From NCBI GenBank assembly GCA_937997485.1, contig CALKTH010000059.1, positions 1 to 37,568 on the forward strand: 37,568 nucleotides of DNA, in the 5' to 3' direction. Of the stretch, positions 15,575 through 23,600 are shown in pieces. A program made the translations under genes and the position numbers. Origin of the DNA: an uncultured Acidimicrobiales bacterium. Its GTDB lineage: Bacteria; Actinomycetota; Acidimicrobiia; Acidimicrobiales; SZUA-35. The notes beneath the pieces were generated by a model. It was not told where the DNA came from. It saw only the letters and a list, made by a program, of their open reading frames with translations, and ran no database searches. Each line of letters starts with the position of its first letter. The first letter of the stretch is position 1.

Positions 15575-17332
15575 GTGAGGGCGGTTCGAAATCATCAGCG
15601 GAACCTTGTCGTTCTTCTTTGCGCGCTCGGCCTGGTGGCCGCCGCGTGCGGAGGTCGGCTCGGCGATTCAGCAGACGAAGCCATCGGAGTCAACGACCCG
15701 GAAACCGGCTCCAACACTGAGGAAACCGACAACGAGCAACGAGACGCGGAAGACGGCGAAACAAGCGACGTCATCTCTGCCTCAGGAGGCTCCAGCAACG
15801 ACAATGAGACCCCAGACACCGACCACGAGCTCGTCTACCAGATCGAATCCGACTCGCTGAACGGGTGGATGCCGGAGCGAGTCACGCCCACGGTGAGTGG
15901 TCATTTGGTGATGCGAACCGTGTTCGATTCGCTCGTCTATCCGGACGCTGCGCGCCAACCTCGACCCCTTTTGTTGGAAACGTTGGAGCCGAACGACGAC
16001 GCGTCGGCGTGGATCCTGACCGTTCGCCCGGACATTCAGTTCCACGACGGCACACCCTTCGATGCGGCGGCCGTCGTCACCAATCTCGAACGACACCGCA
16101 ACGGAGCGCTGACCGCCGCCTTCACCTCCGATATCGCTTCGATTCAAGCGCTTGATGACCGTCGTGTGGAAGTCACGCTCGACGGACCAACACCAAGTTT
16201 TCCCATTCGTCTGACCTCCCAGATCGGCTACATGGCATCGCCCACATGGTTGGCGGCGGTCGACGCCGGCGAGGCCGCAGCCGAAGAACCGGTTGGCACC
16301 GGCCCCTTCGTCTTCGAGGACTACAACCCCGGCCGGTCCTTCACCGCCACTCGCAACGAGAGCTACTGGCGTGAGAACCAGCCCCTTGTCGCTGGCGTGA
16401 AGTTCCAGATCACGTCGAATCACGCCTCACGCCTTCTTGCGGTGCTGAACGGAACGTCGCCGATTGCGGTCACCACACAGTCCGATCAAATCCTGCGAGC
16501 CCGAGAACTCGTGGGTGCCCTCAACCTGGTCGAGGCCGCATCGAACAGCGAGACGCTGTACGTCATGCTCAACCAGGCCGACCCCGACTCACCCCTCGCC
16601 GACGTCAACGTGCGTCGGGCACTTTCGTTCGCCGTCGATCGAGACCGTTGGAAGGCGGCACGTTCGGCTGGGTTCTTCGAATCGGCGAATGGCCCCTTCT
16701 CCCCTGGATCCATCGGCTACCTCAACGACACCGGCATCCCCGCCAACGATCAGCCGGCAGCGTCGGCGCTGATCGAGACCTACGAGGCCGCCAACGATCC
16801 GATCGAGTTGACGCTGCTACTCGAAGACATTCCCACGAATCTCATCTCCAGCGATCTGCTCGTCCTGATGTGGCGTGAAGTCGGTGTCGAGGTCACTCCG
16901 GTGTTCCTTCCCCGCGACGAGTTGAGCCTGGCCGTGTACCGAGGTGAATTCGAGATGGCGTTGTGGCAAGGCCACGGGTCTTTCGATCCGGTGCTCCAAC
17001 GAAACAACTGGCATTCCTCAGGTTTGCGCCCCGTCGGAGAGATCAGCGCCAACGCAAGCCGGATCAACGACCCCGAGATCGACGAGCTCCTTGGGCTGAT
17101 CTCGGAAGAGCCGAATCAATCTGCGCGACAATTCTCAGCGGAGCGGCTGAACCGGCGGTTCGGCGAGCAGGCATACAACATTTGGCTGTCCTGGCCTGTC
17201 TGGGCAGTCGTTCACAATCTCGACGTTCATCTCACAGGTTCCGACCTCCCTGATGGCGACCGTTCACTGCCTCTTGGCGGTGCGGTGGGAGGCGCACACC
17301 TGATGTCGCACGTATGGGTGGAGCAGCGATGA
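15575..17332 (+). CDS. Peptide/nickel-type ABC transporter substrate-binding lipoprotein (family 5)
   Basis: A 585-residue extracellular lipoprotein. The signal peptide ends in the lipobox LVAAAC with Cys25, then an acidic low-complexity linker to about residue 85. The binding domain follows the SBP_bac_5 pattern: GHLVMRTVFDSLVYPD, LTVRPDIQFHDGTPFDAAAVVTNLERH, GTGPFVFEDYNPG, RNESYWRENQP, and DVNVRRALSFAVDRDRW. Such proteins bind oligopeptides, nickel-chelates or sugars for import. No permease or ATPase gene lies within the window, so it is an orphan. The start is GTG 15575; an upstream extension would lose the signal peptide. Its stop overlaps the next gene by ATGA, an unusual partner for an SBP. 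Confidence 0.88.
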   Translation: MRAVRNHQRNLVVLLCALGLVAAACGGRLGDSADEAIGVNDPETGSNTEETDNEQRDAEDGETSDVISASGGSSNDNETPDTDHELVYQIESDSLNGWMPERVTPTVSGHLVMRTVFDSLVYPDAARQPRPLLLETLEPNDDASAWILTVRPDIQFHDGTPFDAAAVVTNLERHRNGALTAAFTSDIASIQALDDRRVEVTLDGPTPSFPIRLTSQIGYMASPTWLAAVDAGEAAAEEPVGTGPFVFEDYNPGRSFTATRNESYWRENQPLVAGVKFQITSNHASRLLAVLNGTSPIAVTTQSDQILRARELVGALNLVEAASNSETLYVMLNQADPDSPLADVNVRRALSFAVDRDRWKAARSAGFFESANGPFSPGSIGYLNDTGIPANDQPAASALIETYEAANDPIELTLLLEDIPTNLISSDLLVLMWREVGVEVTPVFLPRDELSLAVYRGEFEMALWQGHGSFDPVLQRNNWHSSGLRPVGEISANASRINDPEIDELLGLISEEPNQSARQFSAERLNRRFGEQAYNIWLSWPVWAVVHNLDVHLTGSDLPDGDRSLPLGGAVGGAHLMSHVWVEQR

Positions 17333-19215
17333 CCACAGAAACAGCACACCGGTTCTGCCCGCTCTGCGGGTCCCAGAACGAAACGCAGTGGAAGTTCTGC
17401 GTGTCCTGCGGGAAGGAACTTCCGGGCCTTGGCGGGCCGACGACGACCTCGGTGCAGAGCGACGCGCCCGCTGACGCGGTGACGAACCCGGACGTGTCGG
17501 GAAGCGCCGTCCAGGACGCGGAAGCTGCGGCAAGCTCGCTCGACGCCATTTTCGAACACCCCGTCGGCCCGACCGCCGAGGCTGAGACGCCGCCATCGAA
17601 CGTGCGAGCATTCCCCGTACGAACGCCATCAGAGCAAGGGCCCGACCGTTTGCCGTCCGCTGACGTTGTGGAGGCCGACGGCTCTTCGTTCGACGACGAG
17701 GTCGACAACGAGATTCATCGAGTGGCCGCCACCATCCAACGACTCGCCTCCCACAGCGACGGCGGCGCGGCCCTTGAGCCGATGTACGAAGAGGCACCGC
17801 CCGAAGAGGCAACGCCCGGAGCGGATCCGCACGAAGCTCCTGGTGCCGACGTCGCAGCGGAAGACGGCGTTGCTGGGAAACACGGCGTCCCCGACGCCGA
17901 GACGGCCGAAGCGGTCCAGGACAGGGAGCCGGATCACGACCTCGATCGGGCGATCGATGCCGACCTCGCCGACTGGGATGCTGCTGGATCAGAAGATCTG
18001 GCCGGTGTCGATGCCCATACCGCTCATGTGGAGCGACAGCTCCGAGCCGACGGCGACCAGGAGGGCACGCCGACCGCGGCACCACACGTCGAGAACATCG
18101 ACGAGGAAGAGGTCAGCCAGACTGTCGCCTCCGAGCCCGAGGCCCCGACCTCAGAACCCAGCGTTGCGGCTGCAGATGCGGCAGAGCCGGATGCCGATGA
18201 CTTCGAGCTCTTCCGCTCGCTCGACGTCCCCGAGAACCTTCCTGAGCCTCGTCCGCTGGCGGAACCAGCCAGACCCGCCACCTCCGAGCCTCCAGCAGTG
18301 GCCGCCCCCGAAGCCGAACCAACGCCGCTCATCGCAGCCGGGGCAGCGCCGTACCAGGCCCCGGCTGCAGCGGCAGTGGCGGAGACTGAACTCGTTGCCG
18401 CGACCCCGACGCGAGGCACCAATCAGACCAACGCGCCGACCACTGCTGCCGCGACGCCAACGCCCACACCAATCGGCGCAGCAGCGCCTGCGGCTGACCT
18501 CGAGATCGTCGTTTCTGCTGATCGCTCCACGGTGTCCAAGCTGGAGCGCGGAATGACGACCTCGACGATTGCGGCCCAGGTGGCGACGCTCACCACTGCG
18601 CTCTTCGGCCTTGGGATTGTTGCGCTGCTGTACACGCTGAATCTCCGGCTCGACCGTTCGACCACGACGAACGACACCGGTCCGGCCGAGACCATCGACC
18701 GGTATCTCACCTTCGGGGCTCAGCCGCTCATGCTGATCGCCGTGTTCGCCGCCCTCATCGCGCTTCTGCGCTGGACCACGATCGCGTACTCAGCAGCGTG
18801 GACCTCGGGCCGAACCCAATTCACTATCGCCCGACGAACGGCGACGATCGCCTGGCCCATCCCCATCGCGAATCTGCTCCTTCCGCCATTGGCGATGCAC
18901 GGGTTGTGGAGAGCAGCGCGGCCCGACGATGGGCGTCCGAACCCATGGATTGTCCTGTGGCCAATCCTGCTCGGCATCGGTGCGTTCATCACCGTCGTTG
19001 CGGCGCTGATCACACCTACGGGCCTGGATCAGTCGATTCGGGCCAACACCTTCTCGGCCATGGGCTTCGCCATCATGACCATCGGGTTCGTCTGCCTTTC
19101 GGTGGCGATCTCGTCGGTGTCTGATGCGCAGCGGCAGTTCCTCCATCGGGTTCACGGTCGCGCCGGTGGATTCACCGACGACGATCTGCTCAGCCGGCTC
19201 GGCACCGGAAGCTGA
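17329..19215 (+). CDS. Zinc-ribbon protein with disordered linker and DUF4328 membrane domain
   Basis: A 628-residue protein in three parts. Residues 8-30 are a zinc ribbon with Cys10, Cys13, Cys24 and Cys27. Residues 35 to about 410 are Ala/Glu/Asp/Pro-rich and almost certainly disordered, highly acidic at first and Ala/Pro/Thr-rich later. The last 220 residues hold about five membrane helices in the pattern I associate with DUF4328: RWTTIAYSAAWTSGR, WPIPIANLLLPPLAMHGLWRAARP, then WIVLWPILLGIGAF. The function of the family is unknown. The zinc ribbon and linker should be cytoplasmic. ATG 17329 overlaps the solute-binding protein stop (ATGA), so both are probably made together. The linker is much longer than I would expect for the family. 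Confidence 0.8.
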   Translation: MTTETAHRFCPLCGSQNETQWKFCVSCGKELPGLGGPTTTSVQSDAPADAVTNPDVSGSAVQDAEAAASSLDAIFEHPVGPTAEAETPPSNVRAFPVRTPSEQGPDRLPSADVVEADGSSFDDEVDNEIHRVAATIQRLASHSDGGAALEPMYEEAPPEEATPGADPHEAPGADVAAEDGVAGKHGVPDAETAEAVQDREPDHDLDRAIDADLADWDAAGSEDLAGVDAHTAHVERQLRADGDQEGTPTAAPHVENIDEEEVSQTVASEPEAPTSEPSVAAADAAEPDADDFELFRSLDVPENLPEPRPLAEPARPATSEPPAVAAPEAEPTPLIAAGAAPYQAPAAAAVAETELVAATPTRGTNQTNAPTTAAATPTPTPIGAAAPAADLEIVVSADRSTVSKLERGMTTSTIAAQVATLTTALFGLGIVALLYTLNLRLDRSTTTNDTGPAETIDRYLTFGAQPLMLIAVFAALIALLRWTTIAYSAAWTSGRTQFTIARRTATIAWPIPIANLLLPPLAMHGLWRAARPDDGRPNPWIVLWPILLGIGAFITVVAALITPTGLDQSIRANTFSAMGFAIMTIGFVCLSVAISSVSDAQRQFLHRVHGRAGGFTDDDLLSRLGTGS

Positions 19216-19239
19216 GGCGTCGAGACCCGAAGGCCGACC

Positions 19240-20109
19240 TCAGCCGAACACGCCGACGATCGAGAACTCCACCCGGCGGTTCATCGCTCGTCCTTCAGCG
19301 GTCTCGTTGGTGGTGAGCGGTTCGCTCTCACCGCGGCCATCGACCGTGAGCCGACTCGGGTCGATGCCGTGTTCCTCGATGAGACTGGCGACGGCGGTGG
19401 CCCGGCTGAGCGAGAGGCGAAGATTCGCGTCCTCGTCGCCGATGTCGTCGGTGTGGCCGACCACAGTGAGCGTCGCCTGTTCCTCGGCCGTCAGGAGGTC
19501 AACCGCCAGTGAGATCAACGGCTCTTACTGCTCGCTCAGATCGGCTCGTCCGGAACGGAACTGCACTGTTTCGGCGACGGTCAGTTGGACCGCCTGATCC
19601 GGATCGAAGACGGCGTCGTCGCTGATCTCGAAGTTGTTGATCACTCGCTCTTGGCCGATGGCGGCTCCCGCCGCGCTTTCGATGCTGTCGGAGATCGCCT
19701 GATCGGGCACAGATCCTTCGAGGTACATCGTGTCCCCGTCGATCACGAACCGTTGTGTTGGATCTCCGACAGGCGCCAACGCAGCCAAGACAGGAGGGGC
19801 GTCATCCTCCATGAGGGCTGCGAGGTGAGGAAGAGCGGCGAATCCAGCAGCTCCGATCACAGCGACCAGCGCCGCTCCGGCAAGGACTTTGACAGCAGGT
19901 GAATGGTCGCCGTCCTTGTTTCTCGGAGCGGGAGCGACAGCTGCCGCTGCCTTCTTCTCCTTCTTCGGCCTGTCGTTCTTGCGCTTCTTCTTGCCCTTCG
20001 GCGCGTCCTCCACTGGCGGCGCGCTTGTCCCAATGCTCGCGTCGAAGTCATCACCCAACTGTTCGTGGATGGACCGAAGGCTGGCGGCGATCTCCGGATT
20101 CAAGGTCAC
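19240..20109 (-). pseudogene. BON-OmpA (ArfA/OmpATb-like) envelope protein gene interrupted by in-frame TAA
   Basis: One reading frame is divided by a single TAA at 19525-19527. The first part, from GTG 20109, gives 194 residues: a lysine-rich cytoplasmic stretch, a membrane helix (VLAGAALVAVIGAAGFAALPHLAAL), and a BON-like domain (FVIDGDTMYLEGSVPDQAISDSIESAAG...). It stops at FRSGRADLSEQ, just inside the OmpA domain. The second part continues without frame change as EPLISLAVDLL and carries the rest of the OmpA peptidoglycan-binding domain, including GHTDDIGDEDANLRLSLSRA and AMNRRVEFSI. The TM-BON-OmpA order matches mycobacterial ArfA/OmpATb. Either the gene is recently inactivated, the TAA is a sequence error, or it is read through. 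The start is uncertain. Confidence 0.75.
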
Positions 20110-20157
20110 GCACTCAACATCGGAGCCGAAACTTCGCTCCTGAAGGGGCTTTTTCGT

Positions 20158-20177
20158 GGATCGAGACGCTTCGATCC
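20158..20177. promoter_or_regulatory. Inverted repeat upstream of the 2-oxoacid dehydrogenase operon
   Basis: GGATCGA (20158-20164) and TCGATCC (20171-20177) are perfect 7-bp inverted arms around a 6-nt spacer, 68 bp before the E1 alpha start and 48 bp from the likely divergent GTG of the BON-OmpA gene. It could be an operator for a local regulator of the operon or a hairpin in its leader. No regulator gene is adjacent. Confidence 0.35.
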
Positions 20178-20245
20178 GGCGCCAAGCATCAGCAAGAATC
20201 GGTGCGGTGGATGCCCGCAAGGTGGTGCGAGTACGTTCTGACCCG

Positions 20246-21298
20246 ATGAGTTCGCTGACTGACGCCACCGATCACCCGCTCGACGATCAGACACTGCGAG
20301 CAATGATGCAGGCGATGGTGTCGAGCCGAGTCTTTTCTCAGCGCGTCTTCAATCTCCAACGTCAAGGGCGCGCGGGAACGAACGCACCGGTCGACGGCAG
20401 CGAGGCCATCCTCGCCGGCGTTTCCTATGCACTCGACCCCACTCAGGATTGGATCCTGCCCCAATACCGAGAGCTCGTTGGGCTCGAGCGCTTCGGCACC
20501 GACGTACTCGACCGGTACGTCCTCTACGCGCTCGGCCATCCCGACGGCGGCCATATTCCGGCGCCCACCCGGGTCTGGCCACCACAGATCAGCCTCGCGA
20601 CGCAGGTCCCCCACGCCGTGGGACTGGCGTGGGGTATGAAGCAGCAGGGCGAGGACGGGTGTGTCCTGGCCTTTCTTGGGGACGGCTCCACATCGGAGGG
20701 CGACTTCTACGAGGCCTGCAACTTCGCAGCGGTGCTCGACGCCCCGGTGATCGTGCTGGTTGTCAACAACGGCTGGGCGATTTCGACGCCCGTGTCGACA
20801 CAGACCAGGGCGAAGAACTTTGCCGAGAAGTCGCACGCATTCGGCATGCCGGGTGTCACCGTCGATGGCACCGATCCCGTCGCCGTCCACGACGCGGTGT
20901 CCGATGCCCGAAGCCGGGCCGTCGCCGGGGCGGGACCGACCCTCATCGAGGCCACCACGTACCGACTCGGCCCGCACACCACCGCCGACGATCCAACGAG
21001 ATACGTGCCAGCCGACGAACTGGCAGCGGCTCGTGACCCCCTGGTGACCTTTGGTGTGGAGCTGGCCGCTCGAGGGCTCTGGTCCGAGGCGGATGAAGCC
21101 GAAACGATCGCCACTGCCGACGCTCGCATGGAAACAGCCGTGCAGGCAGGCGAGGCACGAGCCGTGTCGGGCGAGGAGATCTTCGAACACGTCTACGCCC
21201 ACCCCACACCTCGCCTCGCTCGCCAACAGGCCGAGTTCCGGGCTCGCCAGGGGCTCGACGGCGCACGACCTCAGACTCGCCCCGGAGGTGCGTCATGA
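20246..21298 (+). CDS. 2-oxoacid dehydrogenase complex E1 component, alpha subunit
   Basis: A 350-residue thiamine-diphosphate enzyme subunit. The ThDP/Mg motif runs from GDGSTSEGDF (Gly145 onward) to VVNNGWAIS (Asn174-Asn175). The later YRLGPHTTADDPTRYV loop is the lipoyl-E2 interaction and phosphorylation-loop region seen in branched-chain (BkdA) and pyruvate (PdhA) E1 alpha subunits. With E1 beta it decarboxylates a 2-oxoacid and transfers the acyl group to lipoyl-E2. The branched-chain type is my preferred reading from the E1-alpha/beta split and overall sequence, but pyruvate cannot be excluded. ATG 20246 gives a normal N-terminus (MSSLTDATDHPLDDQTL). It is the first of four overlapping genes. 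Confidence 0.9.
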   Translation: MSSLTDATDHPLDDQTLRAMMQAMVSSRVFSQRVFNLQRQGRAGTNAPVDGSEAILAGVSYALDPTQDWILPQYRELVGLERFGTDVLDRYVLYALGHPDGGHIPAPTRVWPPQISLATQVPHAVGLAWGMKQQGEDGCVLAFLGDGSTSEGDFYEACNFAAVLDAPVIVLVVNNGWAISTPVSTQTRAKNFAEKSHAFGMPGVTVDGTDPVAVHDAVSDARSRAVAGAGPTLIEATTYRLGPHTTADDPTRYVPADELAAARDPLVTFGVELAARGLWSEADEAETIATADARMETAVQAGEARAVSGEEIFEHVYAHPTPRLARQQAEFRARQGLDGARPQTRPGGAS

Positions 21299-22287
21299 GC
21301 GACTCCCAGGTCATGACGATGCTCGAGGCCATCAACCACACACTTCATCAGGAGATGGCACGAGACGAACGCGTCATCGTGTTCGGTGAGGACGTCGGCG
21401 CGAATGGTGGCGTCTTCCGGGCCACGGAAGGACTGCACGAACAGTTCGGGAGCAGTCGAGTGGTCGACACCCCGCTGGCCGAAGCCGTCATCGCTGGAAC
21501 GGCGGTCGGTCTGGCAGCGAGCGGCATGGTCCCGGTTCCCGAGATCCAGTTCCTTGGTTTCTCGTACCAGGCCTTCCATCAAATCGCCGGTCAGATCGCC
21601 CGTCTGCGATATCGAACGCGGGGCCGGTTCGAGGTACCGATCACCATCCGTTCGCCGTTCGGCGGCGGTGTTCGGACACCTGAACTGCACAGCGACTCAC
21701 TCGAGGCGCAGTACGCCAACATCCCGGGCCTCAAGATCGTGCTCCCCGCCTCGGCCGCCGACGCCAAGGGTCTGCTGGCAACGGCGATCCGAGACCCCGA
21801 CCCGGTCATGTTCCTCGAACCTCTGCGGGGCTATCGGATGATCAAGGACGAGGTGCCTCTCGGCGAGCACCTCGTCCCCTTCGGCCAGGCTCGCACCGTG
21901 ACCGAGGGCTCCGATGTGGCGGTCATCACGTGGAGTTACATGGTCGATGTAGCTCGCCGAGCGGCGGAAGAGCTTGCCGCGGAGGGAATCAACGCTCGTG
22001 TCATCGATCTTCGGACGCTCGTCCCGCTCGACGTAGATGCCATCGTCGCCGCCGTTGAAGACTGTGGGCGAGTGGTGGTCGTCCAAGAGGCGCCAGAGAC
22101 GAACGGCTTTGCGTCCGAAGTGATCGCCACCATCAACGACAACGCGTTCTATTCACTCGAAGCACCAGTGCAGCGAGTGTCGGGCTATGACGCTCCGTAC
22201 CCGGTTGGCCAGCTTGAGGACCACTACGTTCCCGACGTGGACCGAGTAATGGATGCCATTCGGGCGACCGCCGAGGTACCGACATGA
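21295..22287 (+). CDS. 2-oxoacid dehydrogenase complex E1 component, beta subunit
   Basis: A 330-residue transketolase-like beta subunit that pairs with the preceding alpha subunit. Diagnostic parts are MTMLEAINHTLHQEMARDERVIVFGEDVGANGGVFRATEGL, FGSSRVVDTPLAEAVIAGTAVGLAASG, EIQFLGFSYQAFHQIAGQIARLRYRTRGRF, and the C-terminal domain with VITWSYMVDVARRAAEEL and VIDLRTLVPLD. It provides part of the ThDP site and the docking surface for E2. Length is family-normal. ATG 21295 overlaps the alpha stop (ATGA), which keeps the two subunits in step. No oddities seen. Confidence 0.93.
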   Translation: MSDSQVMTMLEAINHTLHQEMARDERVIVFGEDVGANGGVFRATEGLHEQFGSSRVVDTPLAEAVIAGTAVGLAASGMVPVPEIQFLGFSYQAFHQIAGQIARLRYRTRGRFEVPITIRSPFGGGVRTPELHSDSLEAQYANIPGLKIVLPASAADAKGLLATAIRDPDPVMFLEPLRGYRMIKDEVPLGEHLVPFGQARTVTEGSDVAVITWSYMVDVARRAAEELAAEGINARVIDLRTLVPLDVDAIVAAVEDCGRVVVVQEAPETNGFASEVIATINDNAFYSLEAPVQRVSGYDAPYPVGQLEDHYVPDVDRVMDAIRATAEVPT

Positions 22288-23600
22288 GTGACTTCCGCTT
22301 GCCCGACGTCGGCGAGGGTCTCGATCAGGCCGAGATCGTCGAGTGGCTCGTGGCCGAAGGCGATGAAGTTGCTCGTGACCAGCCGTTGGTCGAGATTCTG
22401 ACCGACAAGAGTCAGACGCAATTGCCCTCGCCCACCGCAGGCGTGATCAGTCGCCTGGCGTTCGCCGAAGGCGACATGGCGGCCGTCGGCGATGTTCTGG
22501 TCGAGTACCGCCAGCCAATCAGCGAAGTCGCGGGCGAACCGACAGCAGCATCAATGCCCGTCCGCTCGAAGGAGCAGCCCATCGCCGTGCCACCGGGCGA
22601 GGCGACGACCCAGGCAACTCATGACCCATCGCGCCCCACTTCCCGGCGACCGAAAGCCGCACCGATCGTGCGACGGAACGCCCTCGAGGCTGGAGTCGAC
22701 CTCCGCAGCATCGTCGGAAGCGGCCCCGGAGGGCGGATCACCGACGCCGACCTTCGCCAGGCGATCGAAGAGCGGACTGGTGGCGCCGACCTCGGGGCAC
22801 GCCGTGCTCCCCAGTCCTCGATCCCGGCGAGATCCCACGCGCCACTCACTCCCCCACCGGCTGCTCCCGCGGGCTCGTCGTTGGGCCAGATGGCAATTGG
22901 AACCCATCCCCTGCGAGGGATTCGACGGGTCACGGCCGCGGCGATGGACCAGTCCTGGAAAATTCCGCACATTCACGGGGCGGATGAAATCGACGCCTCG
23001 GCATTGCTGCAGAGCCGACGTCACATCAGAGAGCTGCAGCCCGATCGAGCGGCCCGCCTGACGCCGCTCTCGTTCTTCGTCATGGCCGTCGCCCATGCTC
23101 TGCGTCGCTACCCCCTCATGAACGCCAGCATCGAGGTCGCCAACGGCGAGGGCGGCTCGGGTTCCATCACCGTGCACGACGATGTGAACATTGGGATCGC
23201 CGTCGCGACCGAACAGGGACTGCTCGTCCCGGTGATCCGGCACGCCGACCAACGATCGCTCTTCGACCTGGCTGACGAAGTCGCCCGCCTTTCATCAGCC
23301 GCCCGAGACCGTTCGATCGGCACCATCGACCTCCAGCAGGGCACCTGCACCGTGAGCAACTACGGCAGCATGGGAGGCCGCTACTCCACGCCCATCATTC
23401 GGGCGCCCGAGGTGGCCATCGTGGGATTCGGCGCCATCCGTGAACGACCGATCGTGGTCGCCGGCGAGGTAGCCGCTCGACCCACCCTCCCCATCGCCGT
23501 CGCTGCCGACCACCGCCTGATCGATGGCGACCTGATGACTGCCTTCCAGGAGCACATCCTCACGTTGTTGGCGGCCCCTGCTGCATTGCTGGCCCGCTGA
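22284..23600 (+). CDS. 2-oxoacid dehydrogenase complex E2 acyltransferase
   Basis: A 438-residue dihydrolipoamide acyltransferase, the core of the complex. One lipoyl domain (residues 1-75) carries the lipoylated Lys42 in LTDKSQTQLPSP. A flexible linker leads to the peripheral subunit-binding domain (about 120-160: APIVRRNALEAGVDLRSIVGSGPGGRITDADL), which holds E1 or E3. A Pro/Ala linker precedes the catalytic domain (about 205-438) with the catalytic HRLIDG motif, His410 and Asp414. The N-terminus FRLPDVGEGLDQAEIVEWLV is typical of E2. ATG 22284 overlaps the E1 beta stop by ATGA. Branched-chain and pyruvate specificity cannot be separated by eye. Confidence 0.93.
   Translation: MSDFRLPDVGEGLDQAEIVEWLVAEGDEVARDQPLVEILTDKSQTQLPSPTAGVISRLAFAEGDMAAVGDVLVEYRQPISEVAGEPTAASMPVRSKEQPIAVPPGEATTQATHDPSRPTSRRPKAAPIVRRNALEAGVDLRSIVGSGPGGRITDADLRQAIEERTGGADLGARRAPQSSIPARSHAPLTPPPAAPAGSSLGQMAIGTHPLRGIRRVTAAAMDQSWKIPHIHGADEIDASALLQSRRHIRELQPDRAARLTPLSFFVMAVAHALRRYPLMNASIEVANGEGGSGSITVHDDVNIGIAVATEQGLLVPVIRHADQRSLFDLADEVARLSSAARDRSIGTIDLQQGTCTVSNYGSMGGRYSTPIIRAPEVAIVGFGAIRERPIVVAGEVAARPTLPIAVAADHRLIDGDLMTAFQEHILTLLAAPAALLAR

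Noticed and set aside
20189..21226. Minus-strand frame opposite E1 alpha
   Set aside because: E1 alpha on the + strand has complete ThDP motifs; the antisense product has no consistent domain.
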